This document shows positions 26,089 to 34,305 of a stretch of DNA of 64,000 nt, in pieces. Position numbers and translations under genes: made by a program. Under the pieces are notes generated by a model that saw nothing but the letters and a program-made list of their open reading frames with translations, was not told the origin of the DNA and ran no database searches. The DNA comes from an uncultured Prevotella sp. Lineage in GTDB: Bacteria > Bacteroidota > Bacteroidia > Bacteroidales > Bacteroidaceae. Position 1 is the first letter of the stretch; every line of letters begins with the position of its first letter. The stretch covers positions 1 through 64,000 of the forward strand of contig CAMCBZ010000004.1 in the NCBI GenBank assembly GCA_945873145.1, written 5' to 3'.

Positions 26089-26139
26089 CTATAATTTTAG
26101 ATAAAAACATCTTTTTAGCACTGAAAAATCACTTAATTC

Positions 26140-26170
26140 TTTGTCATCTCGAAAATTATGCGTAATTTTG
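26140..26170 (+). promoter_or_regulatory. Promoter of rpmH
   Basis: TTTG at 26140-26143 and TAATTTTG at 26163-26170 are 19 bases apart, a full match to the Bacteroidota vegetative promoter. Confidence 0.75.
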
Positions 26171-26236
26171 CAAGCCATAAGAAGGACAAAGGCTCGAAAA
26201 AAGAAGAAACAAATAATAAATTAACAATAAATAAAG

Positions 26237-26392
26237 ATGAAAAGAACATTTCAGCCTCACAACCGCCGTCGCGTCAACAAGCACGGCTTCCGCGAGAGAA
26301 TGGCCACAAAGAACGGCCGTCGCGTGCTGGCTTCCCGTCGTGCTCATGGCCGCAAGAAACTGACCGTCTCTGACGAGAACCACGGCAAGTAA
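26237..26392 (+). CDS. rpmH: 50S ribosomal protein L34
   Basis: 51 residues, starting [18 protein letters not shown] and continuing with the conserved [19 protein letters not shown] and GRKKLTV. This is a complete L34 of the large ribosomal subunit, strongly basic. It has a textbook promoter at 26140-26170 and a 15-bp-stem terminator at 26421-26455. It is not next to rnpA here, unlike in many other bacteria. Confidence 0.96.
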   Translation: MKRTFQPHNRRRVNKHGFRERMATKNGRRVLASRRAHGRKKLTVSDENHGK

Positions 26393-26420
26393 CTCCTTAG
26401 CGTCTATGCGCAAGGCAGCA

Positions 26421-26455
26421 AAAAGCAGCAAGGATGATCCATCCTTGCTGCTTTT
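26421..26455 (+). terminator. Terminator of rpmH
   Basis: AAAAGCAGCAAGGAT and ATCCTTGCTGCTTTT form a perfect 15-bp stem around a 5-base loop, 28 bases after the rpmH stop. Confidence 0.85.
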
Positions 26456-26574
26456 GCCGTATCTAAGGTAGCTGTTTGTTCTGGCGAACATGGCTGCCAA
26501 ACGCTCCGAAGGTGGCTATTACAGAAAGAGTCGCCGTTGCATACAACGAAAAAGAAAATATTCGCTGCTTTTAT

Positions 26575-26605
26575 TTTGTATTTCGCGCGGTTTACATTAC
26601 CTTTG
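26575..26605 (+). promoter_or_regulatory. Promoter of the PASTA-rluD-ddl operon
   Basis: TTTG at 26575-26578 and TACCTTTG at 26598-26605, 19 bases apart. The start codon at 26623 follows 17 bases later, which rules out the upstream in-frame start at 26476. Confidence 0.75.
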
Positions 26606-26622
26606 TATTAAATAAAGTATCG

Positions 26623-27333
26623 ATGACAGCATCAGAATTCTTAGGCAAGTTTAAAAGTACCTATCTTTGGGGAAACCTCGCGGCGATGGCCCTCGTGGTC
26701 GTCGCGCTGGCTTTGGGCTTCCGCTTTGGCATCGACCTGTATACCCACCACGGCGAGTCGATTCCCATTCCCAATATCCTGCACAAGCGGTACGCCGACG
26801 CTGAGCAGATCGTCAACAACCTGGGACTGGAGATAGAGGTGACCGACACGGGCTACGTACGCTCTCTCCCACCCGGAGCTATCCTTGAGCAGACACCGGG
26901 ACCCGGCGAGCGCGTCAAGTCGGGACACGTCATCTATGTCACCATCAACGCCACTCACTCTCCCACGATCACCCTGCCTGATGTCATTGACAACAGTTCG
27001 TTGCGCGAGGCAATGGCGAAACTCACCGCTATGGGATTCAAACTCGGCAAGCCGCAATCGGTACCCGGAGAGAAGGACTGGGTCTACGGCATCACCGTCA
27101 ACGGACGGCACGTGGTGGCCGGCGACAAGATTCCGGTCGACGCCACGCTGATCATACAAGTCGGCGACGGACAGCTCGACCAGAGTGATGACATCAACTA
27201 TGTCGATCCGGACATGGAAAACGACAACACCGACGACGAGAGTGGCGACGTGGACAACTTCCAGGAGATTCCCACACCGCCCGACCAGCCCGAAAACAAC
27301 AATACGGAAGAAGGCAACAACACGGGCGAATAG
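26623..27333 (+). CDS. PASTA domain membrane protein
   Basis: 236 residues from the ATG at 26623. A short cytoplasmic N-terminus is followed by one membrane helix (about residues 15-38), then two or three periplasmic PASTA repeats (IPNILHKRYADAEQIVNN..., ITLPDVIDNSSLREAMAKL..., and a shorter third). The tail is acidic and Asn-rich (about 190-236). There is no kinase domain. PASTA modules bind peptidoglycan precursors, and the gene heads an operon with ddl, so a cell-wall role is likely. The order PASTA-rluD-ddl is common in Bacteroidales. Confidence 0.88.
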   Translation: MTASEFLGKFKSTYLWGNLAAMALVVVALALGFRFGIDLYTHHGESIPIPNILHKRYADAEQIVNNLGLEIEVTDTGYVRSLPPGAILEQTPGPGERVKSGHVIYVTINATHSPTITLPDVIDNSSLREAMAKLTAMGFKLGKPQSVPGEKDWVYGITVNGRHVVAGDKIPVDATLIIQVGDGQLDQSDDINYVDPDMENDNTDDESGDVDNFQEIPTPPDQPENNNTEEGNNTGE

Positions 27334-27374
27334 TCCCGCAAAGATGCTTTCCCATAAACAAAACTTCAACAGAC

Positions 27375-28484
27375 ATGGCAGAAGACAACATATTCTCAGA
27401 CTTGCTGGACGACGAACTGGAACAGAGCGAAAACGACGGACGCGACGAACAGAATCCTTCCGACGGCAACCGCTATGAGCATTGGCGCATCGTCGTCGAT
27501 GCCGGCCAGACACCCGTGCGCATCGACAAGTTCCTGGCCGAGCACATGCAGCACTCCAGCCGCAACCGCATCCAGACAGCTGCCGACGCCGGATGTATCT
27601 GCGTAGCTGACAAGCCTGTCAAGAGCAACTATAAGGTGCGGCCGGGGGATGTTATCACGCTCATGCTCGATCATCCCAAGCACGACACCAGCATCGTGGC
27701 GGAGGACATTCCGCTCGACATCGTCTATGAGGACGACGACCTGATGGTGGTCAACAAGGCGGCAGGCATGGTGGTGCATCCAGGAGCCGGAAACTTCACA
27801 GGCACGCTGATCAATGCTGTAGCCTGGCACATGCGCAACGTACCTGCCTTCGACGCTAATGATCCGGAAGTGGGACTGGTCCATCGTATCGACAAGGACA
27901 CAAGCGGGCTGCTCGTCGTGGCGAAGACGCCGGAAGCAAAAACGGCTTTGGGCAAACAATTCTTCCACAAGACAACCCACCGCTCCTACAACGCGCTTGT
28001 CTGGGGACATATCGTGGAAGACGAAGGACGCATAGAGGGCAACATCGGACGCGATCCGAAAGACCGGCTGCGCATGAAGGTCTTCGATCCGGAATCGGGC
28101 ATTGGCAAGCCGGCCGTCACTCATTACAGAGTATTGGAGCGCTTCGGCTATACCACCCTTGTGGAGTGTATACTTGAGACGGGACGCACACATCAGATAC
28201 GTGCTCACATGAAGCACATCGGACACCCGCTCTTCGGCGACGAGCGTTACGGCGGAACGGAGATTCTGCGCGGACAGCGCAGCGCTTCCTACAAGGCCTT
28301 CATCAACAACTGTTTCAAGATCTGCCCGCGTCAGGCTCTGCACGCCAAGACACTCGGCTTTGTGCATCCACGCACCCATCAACAGATGGACTTCGACTCA
28401 CCATGGCCCGAGGACTTCGCTGCACTGATCGAGAAGTGGCGCACATTCATCAAGGGAACGAACAGAATGTTGAATGACCAATGA
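27375..28484 (+). CDS. RluA/RluD-family pseudouridine synthase
   Basis: 369 residues. An N-terminal acidic stretch (1-40) is followed by an S4 RNA-binding domain (about 45-105: VRIDKFLAEHMQHSSRNRIQ) and the catalytic domain with HRIDKDTSGLLVVAKT (about 173-188), where the aspartate is catalytic. It isomerises uridines in rRNA, probably 23S helix 69 as RluD does, although the exact site cannot be read. It is the second gene of the PASTA-rluD-ddl operon. Its last codons (MLNDQ) are made of a TGTTGAATG-type repeat seen at other gene ends here. Confidence 0.92.
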   Translation: MAEDNIFSDLLDDELEQSENDGRDEQNPSDGNRYEHWRIVVDAGQTPVRIDKFLAEHMQHSSRNRIQTAADAGCICVADKPVKSNYKVRPGDVITLMLDHPKHDTSIVAEDIPLDIVYEDDDLMVVNKAAGMVVHPGAGNFTGTLINAVAWHMRNVPAFDANDPEVGLVHRIDKDTSGLLVVAKTPEAKTALGKQFFHKTTHRSYNALVWGHIVEDEGRIEGNIGRDPKDRLRMKVFDPESGIGKPAVTHYRVLERFGYTTLVECILETGRTHQIRAHMKHIGHPLFGDERYGGTEILRGQRSASYKAFINNCFKICPRQALHAKTLGFVHPRTHQQMDFDSPWPEDFAALIEKWRTFIKGTNRMLNDQ

Positions 28485-28551
28485 TGGGTGACGTGTTGTT
28501 CAGTAGCGAGAAAGACAGAACCAAACAAAGAATTCACGAAAAACAAATGAT

Positions 28552-29550
28552 ATGAAAGATTTAAAGAGAAACATTGCCATCGTCTGCGGTGGCGATTCAT
28601 CCGAGCACGACGTATCATTGCGCTCAGCACAAGGTTTGTATTCCTTCTTTGACAAGGAACGTTATAATGTCTACATCGTTGACGTGAAAGGACAGGACTG
28701 GCATGTCAACTATGAGGACGGGGACATTGCCAAGATCGACCGCAACGACTTCTCCTTCGTCAACAAGGAAGGAAAAGCCGTCGTCTTCGACTATGCTTAC
28801 ATCACCATCCACGGCACTCCGGGTGAGAACGGCATCATGCAAGGCTACTTCGATCTGATCCACCTGCCTTACTCTACCAGCGGTGTACTCGTAGAGGCTA
28901 TGACTTTCAACAAATATGTGCTGAACAACTACCTTCGTGGCTTCGGTGTTAATGTTGCCGACAGCATTTTACTGCGCCTTGGCGAAAGCTATGATGCCGT
29001 TGCCATCGAGAAGCGTTTGGGTATGCCTGTCTTCGTTAAGCCTGCTGCCGACGGCTCGAGCTTTGGTGTATCTAAGGTGAAGAATGCTGACCAGCTGGCT
29101 CCTGCTCTGCGTGTTGCCTTCATGGAGAGCAGTGAGGTGATGATTGAAGGCTTCATGAAAGGCACGGAGATCTCGATCGGATGCTACAAGACAAAGGATA
29201 AAGCTGTCGTGTTCCCAGCCACAGAAGTTGTGACGAAGAACGAGTTCTTTGACTATGATGCCAAGTACAACGGCCAGGTTCAGGAGATCACTCCTGCCCG
29301 TCTCAGCCCTGAGACTGCAAAGAAAGTTGCCGACGAGACCAGCCATATCTACGACATCCTTCACTGCAACGGTATCATCCGCATCGACTATATCATCAGC
29401 AAAGACGCTGAAGGCAATGACAAAGTCAACATGCTGGAGATCAACACCACACCGGGCATGACGCCAACAAGCTTCATCCCGCAGCAGGTAAAAGCAGCCG
29501 GACTGAGCATGAAGGATGTGCTTACGGACATCATCGAGAACCAGTTCTAA
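28552..29550 (+). CDS. ddl: D-alanine--D-alanine ligase
   Basis: 332 residues, ATP-grasp fold. The N-terminus IAIVCGGDSSEHDVSLRSA is the classic Ddl opening. The ATP-binding region contains PVFVKPAADGSSFGVSKV, and the C-terminus has MLEINTTPGMTPTSFIPQQ, which holds magnesium-binding Glu/Asn residues. It joins two D-alanines for peptidoglycan; MurF, the next enzyme in the pathway, is encoded at 31176-32483. It is the last gene of its operon, and a hairpin follows at 29562-29615. Confidence 0.96.
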   Translation: MKDLKRNIAIVCGGDSSEHDVSLRSAQGLYSFFDKERYNVYIVDVKGQDWHVNYEDGDIAKIDRNDFSFVNKEGKAVVFDYAYITIHGTPGENGIMQGYFDLIHLPYSTSGVLVEAMTFNKYVLNNYLRGFGVNVADSILLRLGESYDAVAIEKRLGMPVFVKPAADGSSFGVSKVKNADQLAPALRVAFMESSEVMIEGFMKGTEISIGCYKTKDKAVVFPATEVVTKNEFFDYDAKYNGQVQEITPARLSPETAKKVADETSHIYDILHCNGIIRIDYIISKDAEGNDKVNMLEINTTPGMTPTSFIPQQVKAAGLSMKDVLTDIIENQF

Positions 29551-29561
29551 GCAGAAAAGCG

Positions 29562-29615
29562 ACATACACCTTATATATATAATGTGTAAGACACATATAT
29601 AAATAAGGTGTATGT
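29562..29615 (+). terminator. Hairpin after ddl
   Basis: ACATACACCTTAT (29562-29574) pairs with ATAAGGTGTATGT (29603-29615). No T-run follows, so it may be a 3'-end stabiliser rather than a classic terminator. Confidence 0.5.
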
Positions 29616-29667
29616 TCCTATCTCAAAGCAATACGCTAACTGGTATCAAAGCTAAGTAATACCAACG

Positions 29668-29707
29668 AAAAAAGAGGAATGCTCCGAAAAGCATTCCTCT
29701 TTTTTGT
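29668..29707 (-). terminator. Terminator of tRNA-Pro
   Basis: A 14-bp stem AAAAAGAGGAATGC / GCATTCCTCTTTTT follows the CCA end of the minus-strand tRNA at once. A-rich and T-rich flanks let it act in both directions, so it may also end the ddl transcript. Confidence 0.8.
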
Positions 29708-29783
29708 TGGTCGGGATGACCGGACTCGAACTGGCGACCCCTACGTCCCGAACGTAGTGCGCTACCAACTGCGCTACATCCCG
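29708..29783 (-). tRNA. tRNA-Pro (anticodon CGG)
   Basis: The acceptor stem CGGGATG/CATCCCG, D-arm, anticodon stem CTACG/CGTAG with loop TTCGGGA (anticodon CGG), and T-arm CCAGTTCGAGTCCGG are all present. The 3' CCA is encoded in the DNA. It is divergent from tRNA-Phe. Confidence 0.95.
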
Positions 29784-29838
29784 ATTGCAAAAATGAGATC
29801 GAGAAACTGTGAAAGCGTCTCTTTCTGTTTTGCGGTTG

Positions 29839-29846
29839 CAAAGGTA
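29839..29846 (-). promoter_or_regulatory. -7 promoter box for tRNA-Pro
   Basis: The minus strand reads TACCTTTG (TAnnTTTG), 55 bases before the mature 5' end. Confidence 0.55.
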
Positions 29847-29886
29847 GCACTTTTTTTTGAATTAAACACAATTTTATCGAGAAAAA

Positions 29887-29918
29887 TTTGCGAGGTTGAT
29901 AAAAAAGTGCTACCTTTG
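29887..29918 (+). promoter_or_regulatory. Promoter of tRNA-Phe
   Basis: TTTG at 29887-29890 and TACCTTTG at 29911-29918, 20 bases apart. It mirrors the tRNA-Pro promoter, and both carry AAAAAAGTGCTACCTTTGCA. Confidence 0.7.
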
Positions 29919-29969
29919 CACTCGCATTTCAGAAATATCACTCCATAATAAGAGATGCAGTAAGTAGAG

Positions 29970-30042
29970 GGTGCCTTAGCTCAGGTGGTAGAGCAATGGA
30001 CTGAAAATCCATGTGTCCTTGGTTCAACTCCAAGAGGCACCA
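29970..30042 (+). tRNA. tRNA-Phe (anticodon GAA)
   Basis: The acceptor stem GGTGCCT/AGGCACC, D-arm GCTC...GAGC, anticodon stem ATGGA/TCCAT with loop CTGAAAA (anticodon GAA), and T-arm CTTGGTTCAACTCCAAG are present. CCA is not encoded. Confidence 0.95.
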
Positions 30043-30167
30043 CTTCCTCCTTTCATTCAATCCGGTTCTTGTCGTTTGACGGGGCCGGATTTTTTCGTAT
30101 CTACTAAGGCTAAAAAACGGTGGACATTGCAGCGACTTCGTGTACGGGAAGCCGCCATACAATCTTT

Positions 30168-30935
30168 TTACGGGATCACAAGCAAGAGAAGCGTAGTCGC
30201 AAACCATACTACAGCCACGCCCCAAGGCATACGGTCGTAGCGTCGCAACAGGTGTGCAGGACATAAAAAGATGACGATGCGAGCCACCAAAACGCCGATG
30301 GCTGCCCCGCAGAGAATGTCGCCAAGATAGTGTACGCCGAGATAGATACGGGAATAACAGATGGTGATGGCAAAAAGAGCAAGAACGCCACGCATGAGTC
30401 TGTTGCGATAGATATAGCTTAGAAAGGTGACAAGGCAACAGATGTTGGTCGCATGACCGGACACAAAGCCATACTGTCCGCCATGGTATCCGTTGACGTA
30501 ATGAAGCATGGGAGCGAGAGTGAGGTTGTGTGAAGGACGGGGACGCGCCACAATCGGCTTGATGATGCCTGAGGAAAGCTGATCGGTAAACGCGATCATC
30601 GCCGCAATGACAAGCAACAGCAGGAGACGGTCTCGCCATGAGCCTTGATGCCACACCAGCGTGTAACCCACCAACACTACAGCTAACGGCAACCAAGTCC
30701 TCATCTGACTATAGCCATAGAAGAATCTATCGGTCAGGGCTCCTCCGTTAAAGTTAAGCAGTACCATAGCATGCGCGTCTGCTGTCTGTAGTGCGGCAAG
30801 CAGAAAATGGTATTCCCCAAAGAGGGTATAGAGCAAAGCACCACTCAGAAAGGCGATTGCCACGATGACCATCAACAAATATGGCCACCTTAAAATAAGA
30901 CTTTGTATATTGGGAGCAGAATAAGAATATCTCAT
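30168..30935 (-). CDS. PAP2 superfamily membrane phosphatase
   Basis: 255 residues from the ATG at 30935. That start lies just downstream of a TACCTTTG box, so a start 20 codons further up is excluded. It has five or six membrane helices. The PAP2 motifs are complete: KPIVARPRP (motif 1), YGFVSGHATN (motif 2, with catalytic His) and SRIYLGVHYLGD (motif 3, with catalytic His). The active site should face the periplasm and remove phosphate from a lipid phosphate, such as undecaprenyl pyrophosphate, phosphatidic acid or lipid A. It is monocistronic. Confidence 0.9.
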   Translation of the reverse strand: MRYSYSAPNIQSLILRWPYLLMVIVAIAFLSGALLYTLFGEYHFLLAALQTADAHAMVLLNFNGGALTDRFFYGYSQMRTWLPLAVVLVGYTLVWHQGSWRDRLLLLLVIAAMIAFTDQLSSGIIKPIVARPRPSHNLTLAPMLHYVNGYHGGQYGFVSGHATNICCLVTFLSYIYRNRLMRGVLALFAITICYSRIYLGVHYLGDILCGAAIGVLVARIVIFLCPAHLLRRYDRMPWGVAVVWFATTLLLLVIP

Positions 30936-30952
30936 GTTTAGATTGTTTGGTG

Positions 30953-30960
30953 CAAAGGTA
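30953..30960 (-). promoter_or_regulatory. -7 promoter box for the PAP2 gene
   Basis: The minus strand reads TACCTTTG (TAnnTTTG), 18 bases before the chosen ATG, implying a very short leader. Confidence 0.6.
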
Positions 30961-31038
30961 CTATATAATTCTGTAGAAATGTTGTATTTACCCATAAAAA
31001 TGTTCTAAATAAGACTGTTCTTACAGGTTTTCGCATTT

Positions 31039-31104
31039 ATTAAACCTTACGCCTACAAATATTAAACCTTGAGTCCACAAATACAAAACCTTGCACCCAC
31101 GAAA
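31039..31104. repeat. Tandem array, three units of exactly 22 bp
   Basis: Units start at 31039, 31061 and 31083 and share the frame (A)TTAAACCTT....CCACAAAT, with divergence mostly in the middle. The array lies between the PAP2 promoter and the terminator of murF. Confidence 0.8.
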
Positions 31105-31105
31105 G

Positions 31106-31142
31106 AAGCCTGGGAGAAGCAGCATGATGCTTTCCCAGGCTT
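31106..31142 (-). terminator. Terminator of murF
   Basis: AAGCCTGGGA pairs with TCCCAGGCTT, and the inner arms GAAGCA/TGCTT extend the stem. It lies 33 bases beyond the murF stop. Confidence 0.7.
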
Positions 31143-31175
31143 GATAGTCAGAAGCGGAACTAAGCGCTTGTAAGT

Positions 31176-32483
31176 TTACAGCAGTTCAGGCAGCTGGAAG
31201 AGTTTGATGCCGTTGCTGCCCTTGACAAGGATGTAATAGCCCTGCGGCTGCTCCTGAGCGATGACGGCCTTGACTTCTTCGACGTCCTTGAACTTGCGGA
31301 AGTCGCAGTCGGTCTTACCAAACTCCTCACCGACGAGCCAAACCTTCTCGAAGTTGTCTTTGCGAAGCGTGTCCACAACCTTTTGGTGCTCTTCCAGACT
31401 TACGCTGCCAAGCTCACGCATGTCGCCAAGGATCACCATCTTAGGCTGCTTGACGGTAATACGCTGAAAGTTGTCAAGTGCAGCAGCCATACTCGTCGGG
31501 TTGGCATTATAGGCATCGACGATGAGCCAGTTGTGCGCCGTCTGCTCGAGTTGAGAGCGGTTGTTGCTGGGCTGATAGCTTTCCAGTGCGTGACAGATCT
31601 GCTGCGGAGCCACGTCGAAGTGAAGACCTACTGCGATGGCGGCCAGCATGTTGTCCATGTTATAGGTACCTACGAGATGCGTGTGCACCTCATAGACATT
31701 GGGCTGACCGTCGACATGCCAGCTGAAGGTAAGGAAGGGTTCGCACACACCGACCTCGCCCTGCACTTGTGCGTCGCCGTCAGTGCCATAGCTGACGATG
31801 CGCTCCAGCTCACGTTGCTGCGCCATGTCGACAAGGTGTTCGTTGCTGGTATTGAGGAAGACAAGACCGTCGTGGGCCTTGAGGAAGTCATAGAGTTCGC
31901 CTTTGGTCTTCATCACGCCTTCAAAGGATCCAAAGCCCTGAAGGTGAGCGCGGCCCACATTGGTGATGAGTCCACAGGTCGGCTCGACATAGTCGACAAG
32001 TTTCTTGATGTCGCCCGGATGCGAGGCTCCCATTTCCACCACGGCGATCTCGTCGTCGGCTGTGAGCCGCAACAGCGTCTTGGGCACACCGACGTCGTTG
32101 TTGTAGTTGGCCTCGGTATGCATCACGCGGTATTTCTCGGCAAGCACAGCCGAGACGAGTTCTTTGGTCGTGGTCTTGCCGTTGGTGCCGGTGATGCCGA
32201 CAACGGGAATGGAGAACTGGCGGCGGTGCTCGCGCGCCAGCTCCTTGTAAGTGGTGAGGCAGTCATCAACAAGAATAAAGCGATCATCGCCTTCCTCGGC
32301 ATATTCCTTCTCATCAACAACTGCATAACTGCATCCTTTCTCGAGTGCGCTCTTGGCGAATTTGTTTCCGTCGAACGACGCACCTTTCAGCGCGATGAAG
32401 ATGCTGCCTTTAGGGCAGTCGCGGCTGTCGGTGGTTACCTGCGGATGCTGCAGGTAGAGCTGATATAATTGTTTTGCGTTCAT
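31176..32483 (-). CDS. murF: UDP-N-acetylmuramoyl-tripeptide--D-alanyl-D-alanine ligase
   Basis: 435 residues with the three Mur-ligase domains. The N-terminal UDP-binding domain has TDSRDCPKGSIFIALKG. The ATP-binding loop is GITGTNGKTTTKELV at about residues 96-110, with VVEMGASHPGDI after it. The C-terminal domain contains DAYNANPTSMAAAL and ILGDMRELG. It adds the D-Ala-D-Ala made by Ddl to the peptidoglycan precursor in the cytoplasm. It stands alone here, outside any mur cluster. Confidence 0.96.
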   Translation of the reverse strand: MNAKQLYQLYLQHPQVTTDSRDCPKGSIFIALKGASFDGNKFAKSALEKGCSYAVVDEKEYAEEGDDRFILVDDCLTTYKELAREHRRQFSIPVVGITGTNGKTTTKELVSAVLAEKYRVMHTEANYNNDVGVPKTLLRLTADDEIAVVEMGASHPGDIKKLVDYVEPTCGLITNVGRAHLQGFGSFEGVMKTKGELYDFLKAHDGLVFLNTSNEHLVDMAQQRELERIVSYGTDGDAQVQGEVGVCEPFLTFSWHVDGQPNVYEVHTHLVGTYNMDNMLAAIAVGLHFDVAPQQICHALESYQPSNNRSQLEQTAHNWLIVDAYNANPTSMAAALDNFQRITVKQPKMVILGDMRELGSVSLEEHQKVVDTLRKDNFEKVWLVGEEFGKTDCDFRKFKDVEEVKAVIAQEQPQGYYILVKGSNGIKLFQLPELL

Positions 32484-32541
32484 AGTCGTGGGAAATGTGT
32501 TGATTCGTAGTCCCTATTTTCTTATAAGCACCTTTGTGCTA

Positions 32542-32985
32542 CTATTCTATTTGGGCCTTTACAAAATCTTCTGGGGAACAGATAATGATTGTGTCACAAG
32601 CGGGGAAATCCTTCAAGTTGATGGTAACAATGCAGTCACAATCGTTCTCCAAAGCACAATAATACTGAAAACTATCTTCTATATCTTTGAAATTCTCATC
32701 TTTCAATGCGATTGCAGTCTGATCGTGGGATATGTCTACAATCTGAATATATTTCTCTAATTCAATGAGTAAGCGTCTAATCACATTTCTCTTCTCAGGC
32801 TCATGAATATTATTCTGCTTCAATCTGAGTCCAAGAAGATATGCTATTGTTGACAGAGATATTGTAGAGATACAAGCTTCGAGCAAGCCCAATTGGGCGG
32901 CTCGCATGATCTTTCTGACTGCAACATAATGCGTCCTCTGTGTAAGGAACTCCATGACTATATTTGTGTCCAGAAAGACTCTCAT
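32542..32985 (-). CDS. PIN domain ribonuclease, probable toxin
   Basis: 147 residues. The PIN fold acidic residues are Asp6 (VFLDTNIVMEFL), Glu12, Glu103/Asp104 (DIEDSFQYY) and Asp126 (IVTINLKDF). These would bind magnesium or manganese for single-strand RNA cleavage. It is translationally coupled to the upstream 90-residue gene by an ATGA overlap, the usual order antitoxin then VapC-like toxin. The pair looks AT-rich and sits between murF and folP. The toxin role is inferred from the family and arrangement. Confidence 0.85.
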   Translation of the reverse strand: MRVFLDTNIVMEFLTQRTHYVAVRKIMRAAQLGLLEACISTISLSTIAYLLGLRLKQNNIHEPEKRNVIRRLLIELEKYIQIVDISHDQTAIALKDENFKDIEDSFQYYCALENDCDCIVTINLKDFPACDTIIICSPEDFVKAQIE

Positions 32986-33254
32986 AGATATTCTCCGTAT
33001 TTCTGACTCAAATAATGCTCCTTCATTTTCTCGTCATCACCGGGCATAGTATGTGAAAAGAGATCCATAAACTTGTCTGTAGGCAATGGACCGTCGTCAA
33101 CATGGATTTTCTTAGTCGGCATGACCTTAGTTCCTTGTCTCTTCTGCCAAGAAAGCTTTTTCAAGTATTCCAAAGCCTTCCGGAGGTAATCTTCACTATC
33201 TGCGAGATAGTTGAGGTTACTATGGATTTCTGCATTGAGTTGTAGCGTTGTCAT
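32982..33254 (-). CDS. Probable antitoxin of the PIN toxin
   Basis: 90 residues starting MTTLQLNAEIHSNLNYLADS, with a -7 box at 33275-33282. The beta-strand-like start TTLQLNAEI followed by helices (SEDYLRKALEYLKKL) resembles Bacteroidota PIN-partner proteins; a DNA-binding ribbon-helix-helix is not clear. The C-terminal half (DKFMDLFSHTMPGDDEKM) probably wraps the toxin. Its stop overlaps the toxin start. It should neutralise the toxin and repress the operon; both are inferences from the arrangement. Confidence 0.75.
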   Translation of the reverse strand: MTTLQLNAEIHSNLNYLADSEDYLRKALEYLKKLSWQKRQGTKVMPTKKIHVDDGPLPTDKFMDLFSHTMPGDDEKMKEHYLSQKYGEYL

Positions 33255-33274
33255 TACAATTCCTTTCTTTGCTG

Positions 33275-33282
33275 CAAATATA
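33275..33282 (-). promoter_or_regulatory. -7 promoter box for the PIN toxin-antitoxin pair
   Basis: The minus strand reads TATATTTG (TAnnTTTG), 21 bases before the antitoxin ATG. Confidence 0.55.
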
Positions 33283-33333
33283 CGAAAACAATTTTAAATC
33301 TCATGGGATAAGACCGAAAAAACAACGCAATTA

Positions 33334-33365
33334 TTTGCATGATAGCGGAGAAATAGGTACATTTG
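33334..33365 (+). promoter_or_regulatory. Promoter of folP
   Basis: TTTG at 33334-33337 and TACATTTG at 33358-33365, 20 bases apart. It decides for the ATG at 33401 and against the in-frame start at 33248. Confidence 0.7.
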
Positions 33366-33400
33366 CAGATAGTGTACACGATTTAGAAGTAATTACATTC

Positions 33401-34231
33401 ATGAACCATACCATTAACGTGCGTGGGCGGTTGCTCTCGCTGGCTCATCCTCAAGTGATGGGTATCCTCAATGTCACCCCCGACTCCTTCTATAGTGGAA
33501 GCCGCAAACAGACAGAGTGCGAGATCGCTGACCGTGCCAACGAAATCATAGCGCAGGGAGGAACCATCATCGACGTAGGAGCTTTCTCTACGCGGCCCGG
33601 TGCGCAGGAGGTGAGCGAGGAAGAGGAAGCCCGCAGACTGAAGTGGGCGCTTGGCATTGTACGCCGTGAGCAGCCCGACGCTCCCGTGTCGGTGGACACC
33701 TACCGTCCGCTTGTAGCCCGCCAGTGCATTGAGGACTGGGGTGCCGACATCATCAACGACGTGTCGGAAGGCGGTCTTACCGGTATCGTCAACACGCCGA
33801 TCCATGAAACTGGCAGCATGTTTGAAGTGGTAGGCCAGCTGCGCGTGCCGTATATCCTCATGTCGGTGAAGCCCGACATCACGAGAATGATGCAAGCCTT
33901 TAGCCGTGAAGTGCAGCAACTGCGCGACTTAGGTGCACGCGACATCATCCTCGACCCGGGCTACGGCTTCGGCAAGACTTTGGAGCAGAACTACGCCGTC
34001 TTGCGCAACGCTGACAAGCTCTTGGCGCTCGACCTGCCTGTGCTCACGGGTGTGTCGCGCAAGTCGATGATCTTTAAACTCGTCGGCGGCGACCCGACGA
34101 CATCTCTCAACGGCACCACAGCCATCCACACCATTGCGCTGATGAAGGGGTCCTCCATCCTGCGTGTACATGATGTGAAGGAAGCCGTGGAGTGTGTGAA
34201 GATATACGATAAAATGTTGAGTGTTGAATGA
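33401..34231 (+). CDS. folP: Dihydropteroate synthase
   Basis: 276 residues from the ATG at 33401. TIM-barrel motifs are GILNVTPDSFYSGSR, DVGAFSTRPGAQEV, DIINDVSEGG, ILDPGYGFGKT and GVSRKSMIFKL, covering the pterin and p-aminobenzoate sites. It makes dihydropteroate for folate and is the sulfonamide target. The last codons (MLSVE, stop) are formed by the TGTTGAGTGTTGAATGA repeat that continues downstream. It is followed by cdaA in the same direction, 127 bases away. Confidence 0.96.
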   Translation: MNHTINVRGRLLSLAHPQVMGILNVTPDSFYSGSRKQTECEIADRANEIIAQGGTIIDVGAFSTRPGAQEVSEEEEARRLKWALGIVRREQPDAPVSVDTYRPLVARQCIEDWGADIINDVSEGGLTGIVNTPIHETGSMFEVVGQLRVPYILMSVKPDITRMMQAFSREVQQLRDLGARDIILDPGYGFGKTLEQNYAVLRNADKLLALDLPVLTGVSRKSMIFKLVGGDPTTSLNGTTAIHTIALMKGSSILRVHDVKEAVECVKIYDKMLSVE

Positions 34232-34257
34232 ATTCAATGTTGAGTGTTGAATGATGA
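34214..34257 (+). repeat. TGTTGAATG-type repeat at the folP 3' end
   Basis: Successive copies of ATGTTGAGTGTTGAATGA-like sequence begin inside the last folP codons and run on for about 40 bases. Similar sequence occurs at the 3' ends of the rluD-like gene, pta and the DUF59 gene. Confidence 0.7.
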
Positions 34258-34305
34258 ACGTTGAATGACCTCCACCCGGAGCTTTTATTTATACATTATT
34301 ATTTA

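Noticed and set aside
26476..26622. N-terminal extension of the PASTA protein
   Set aside because: A full promoter (TTTG, 19 bases, TACCTTTG) at 26575-26605 lies inside this stretch, so the transcript starts after it.
29641..30060. tRNA pair as an integration site
   Set aside because: Both tRNAs have intact promoters. No integrase gene or repeated 3' tRNA fragment is seen nearby.
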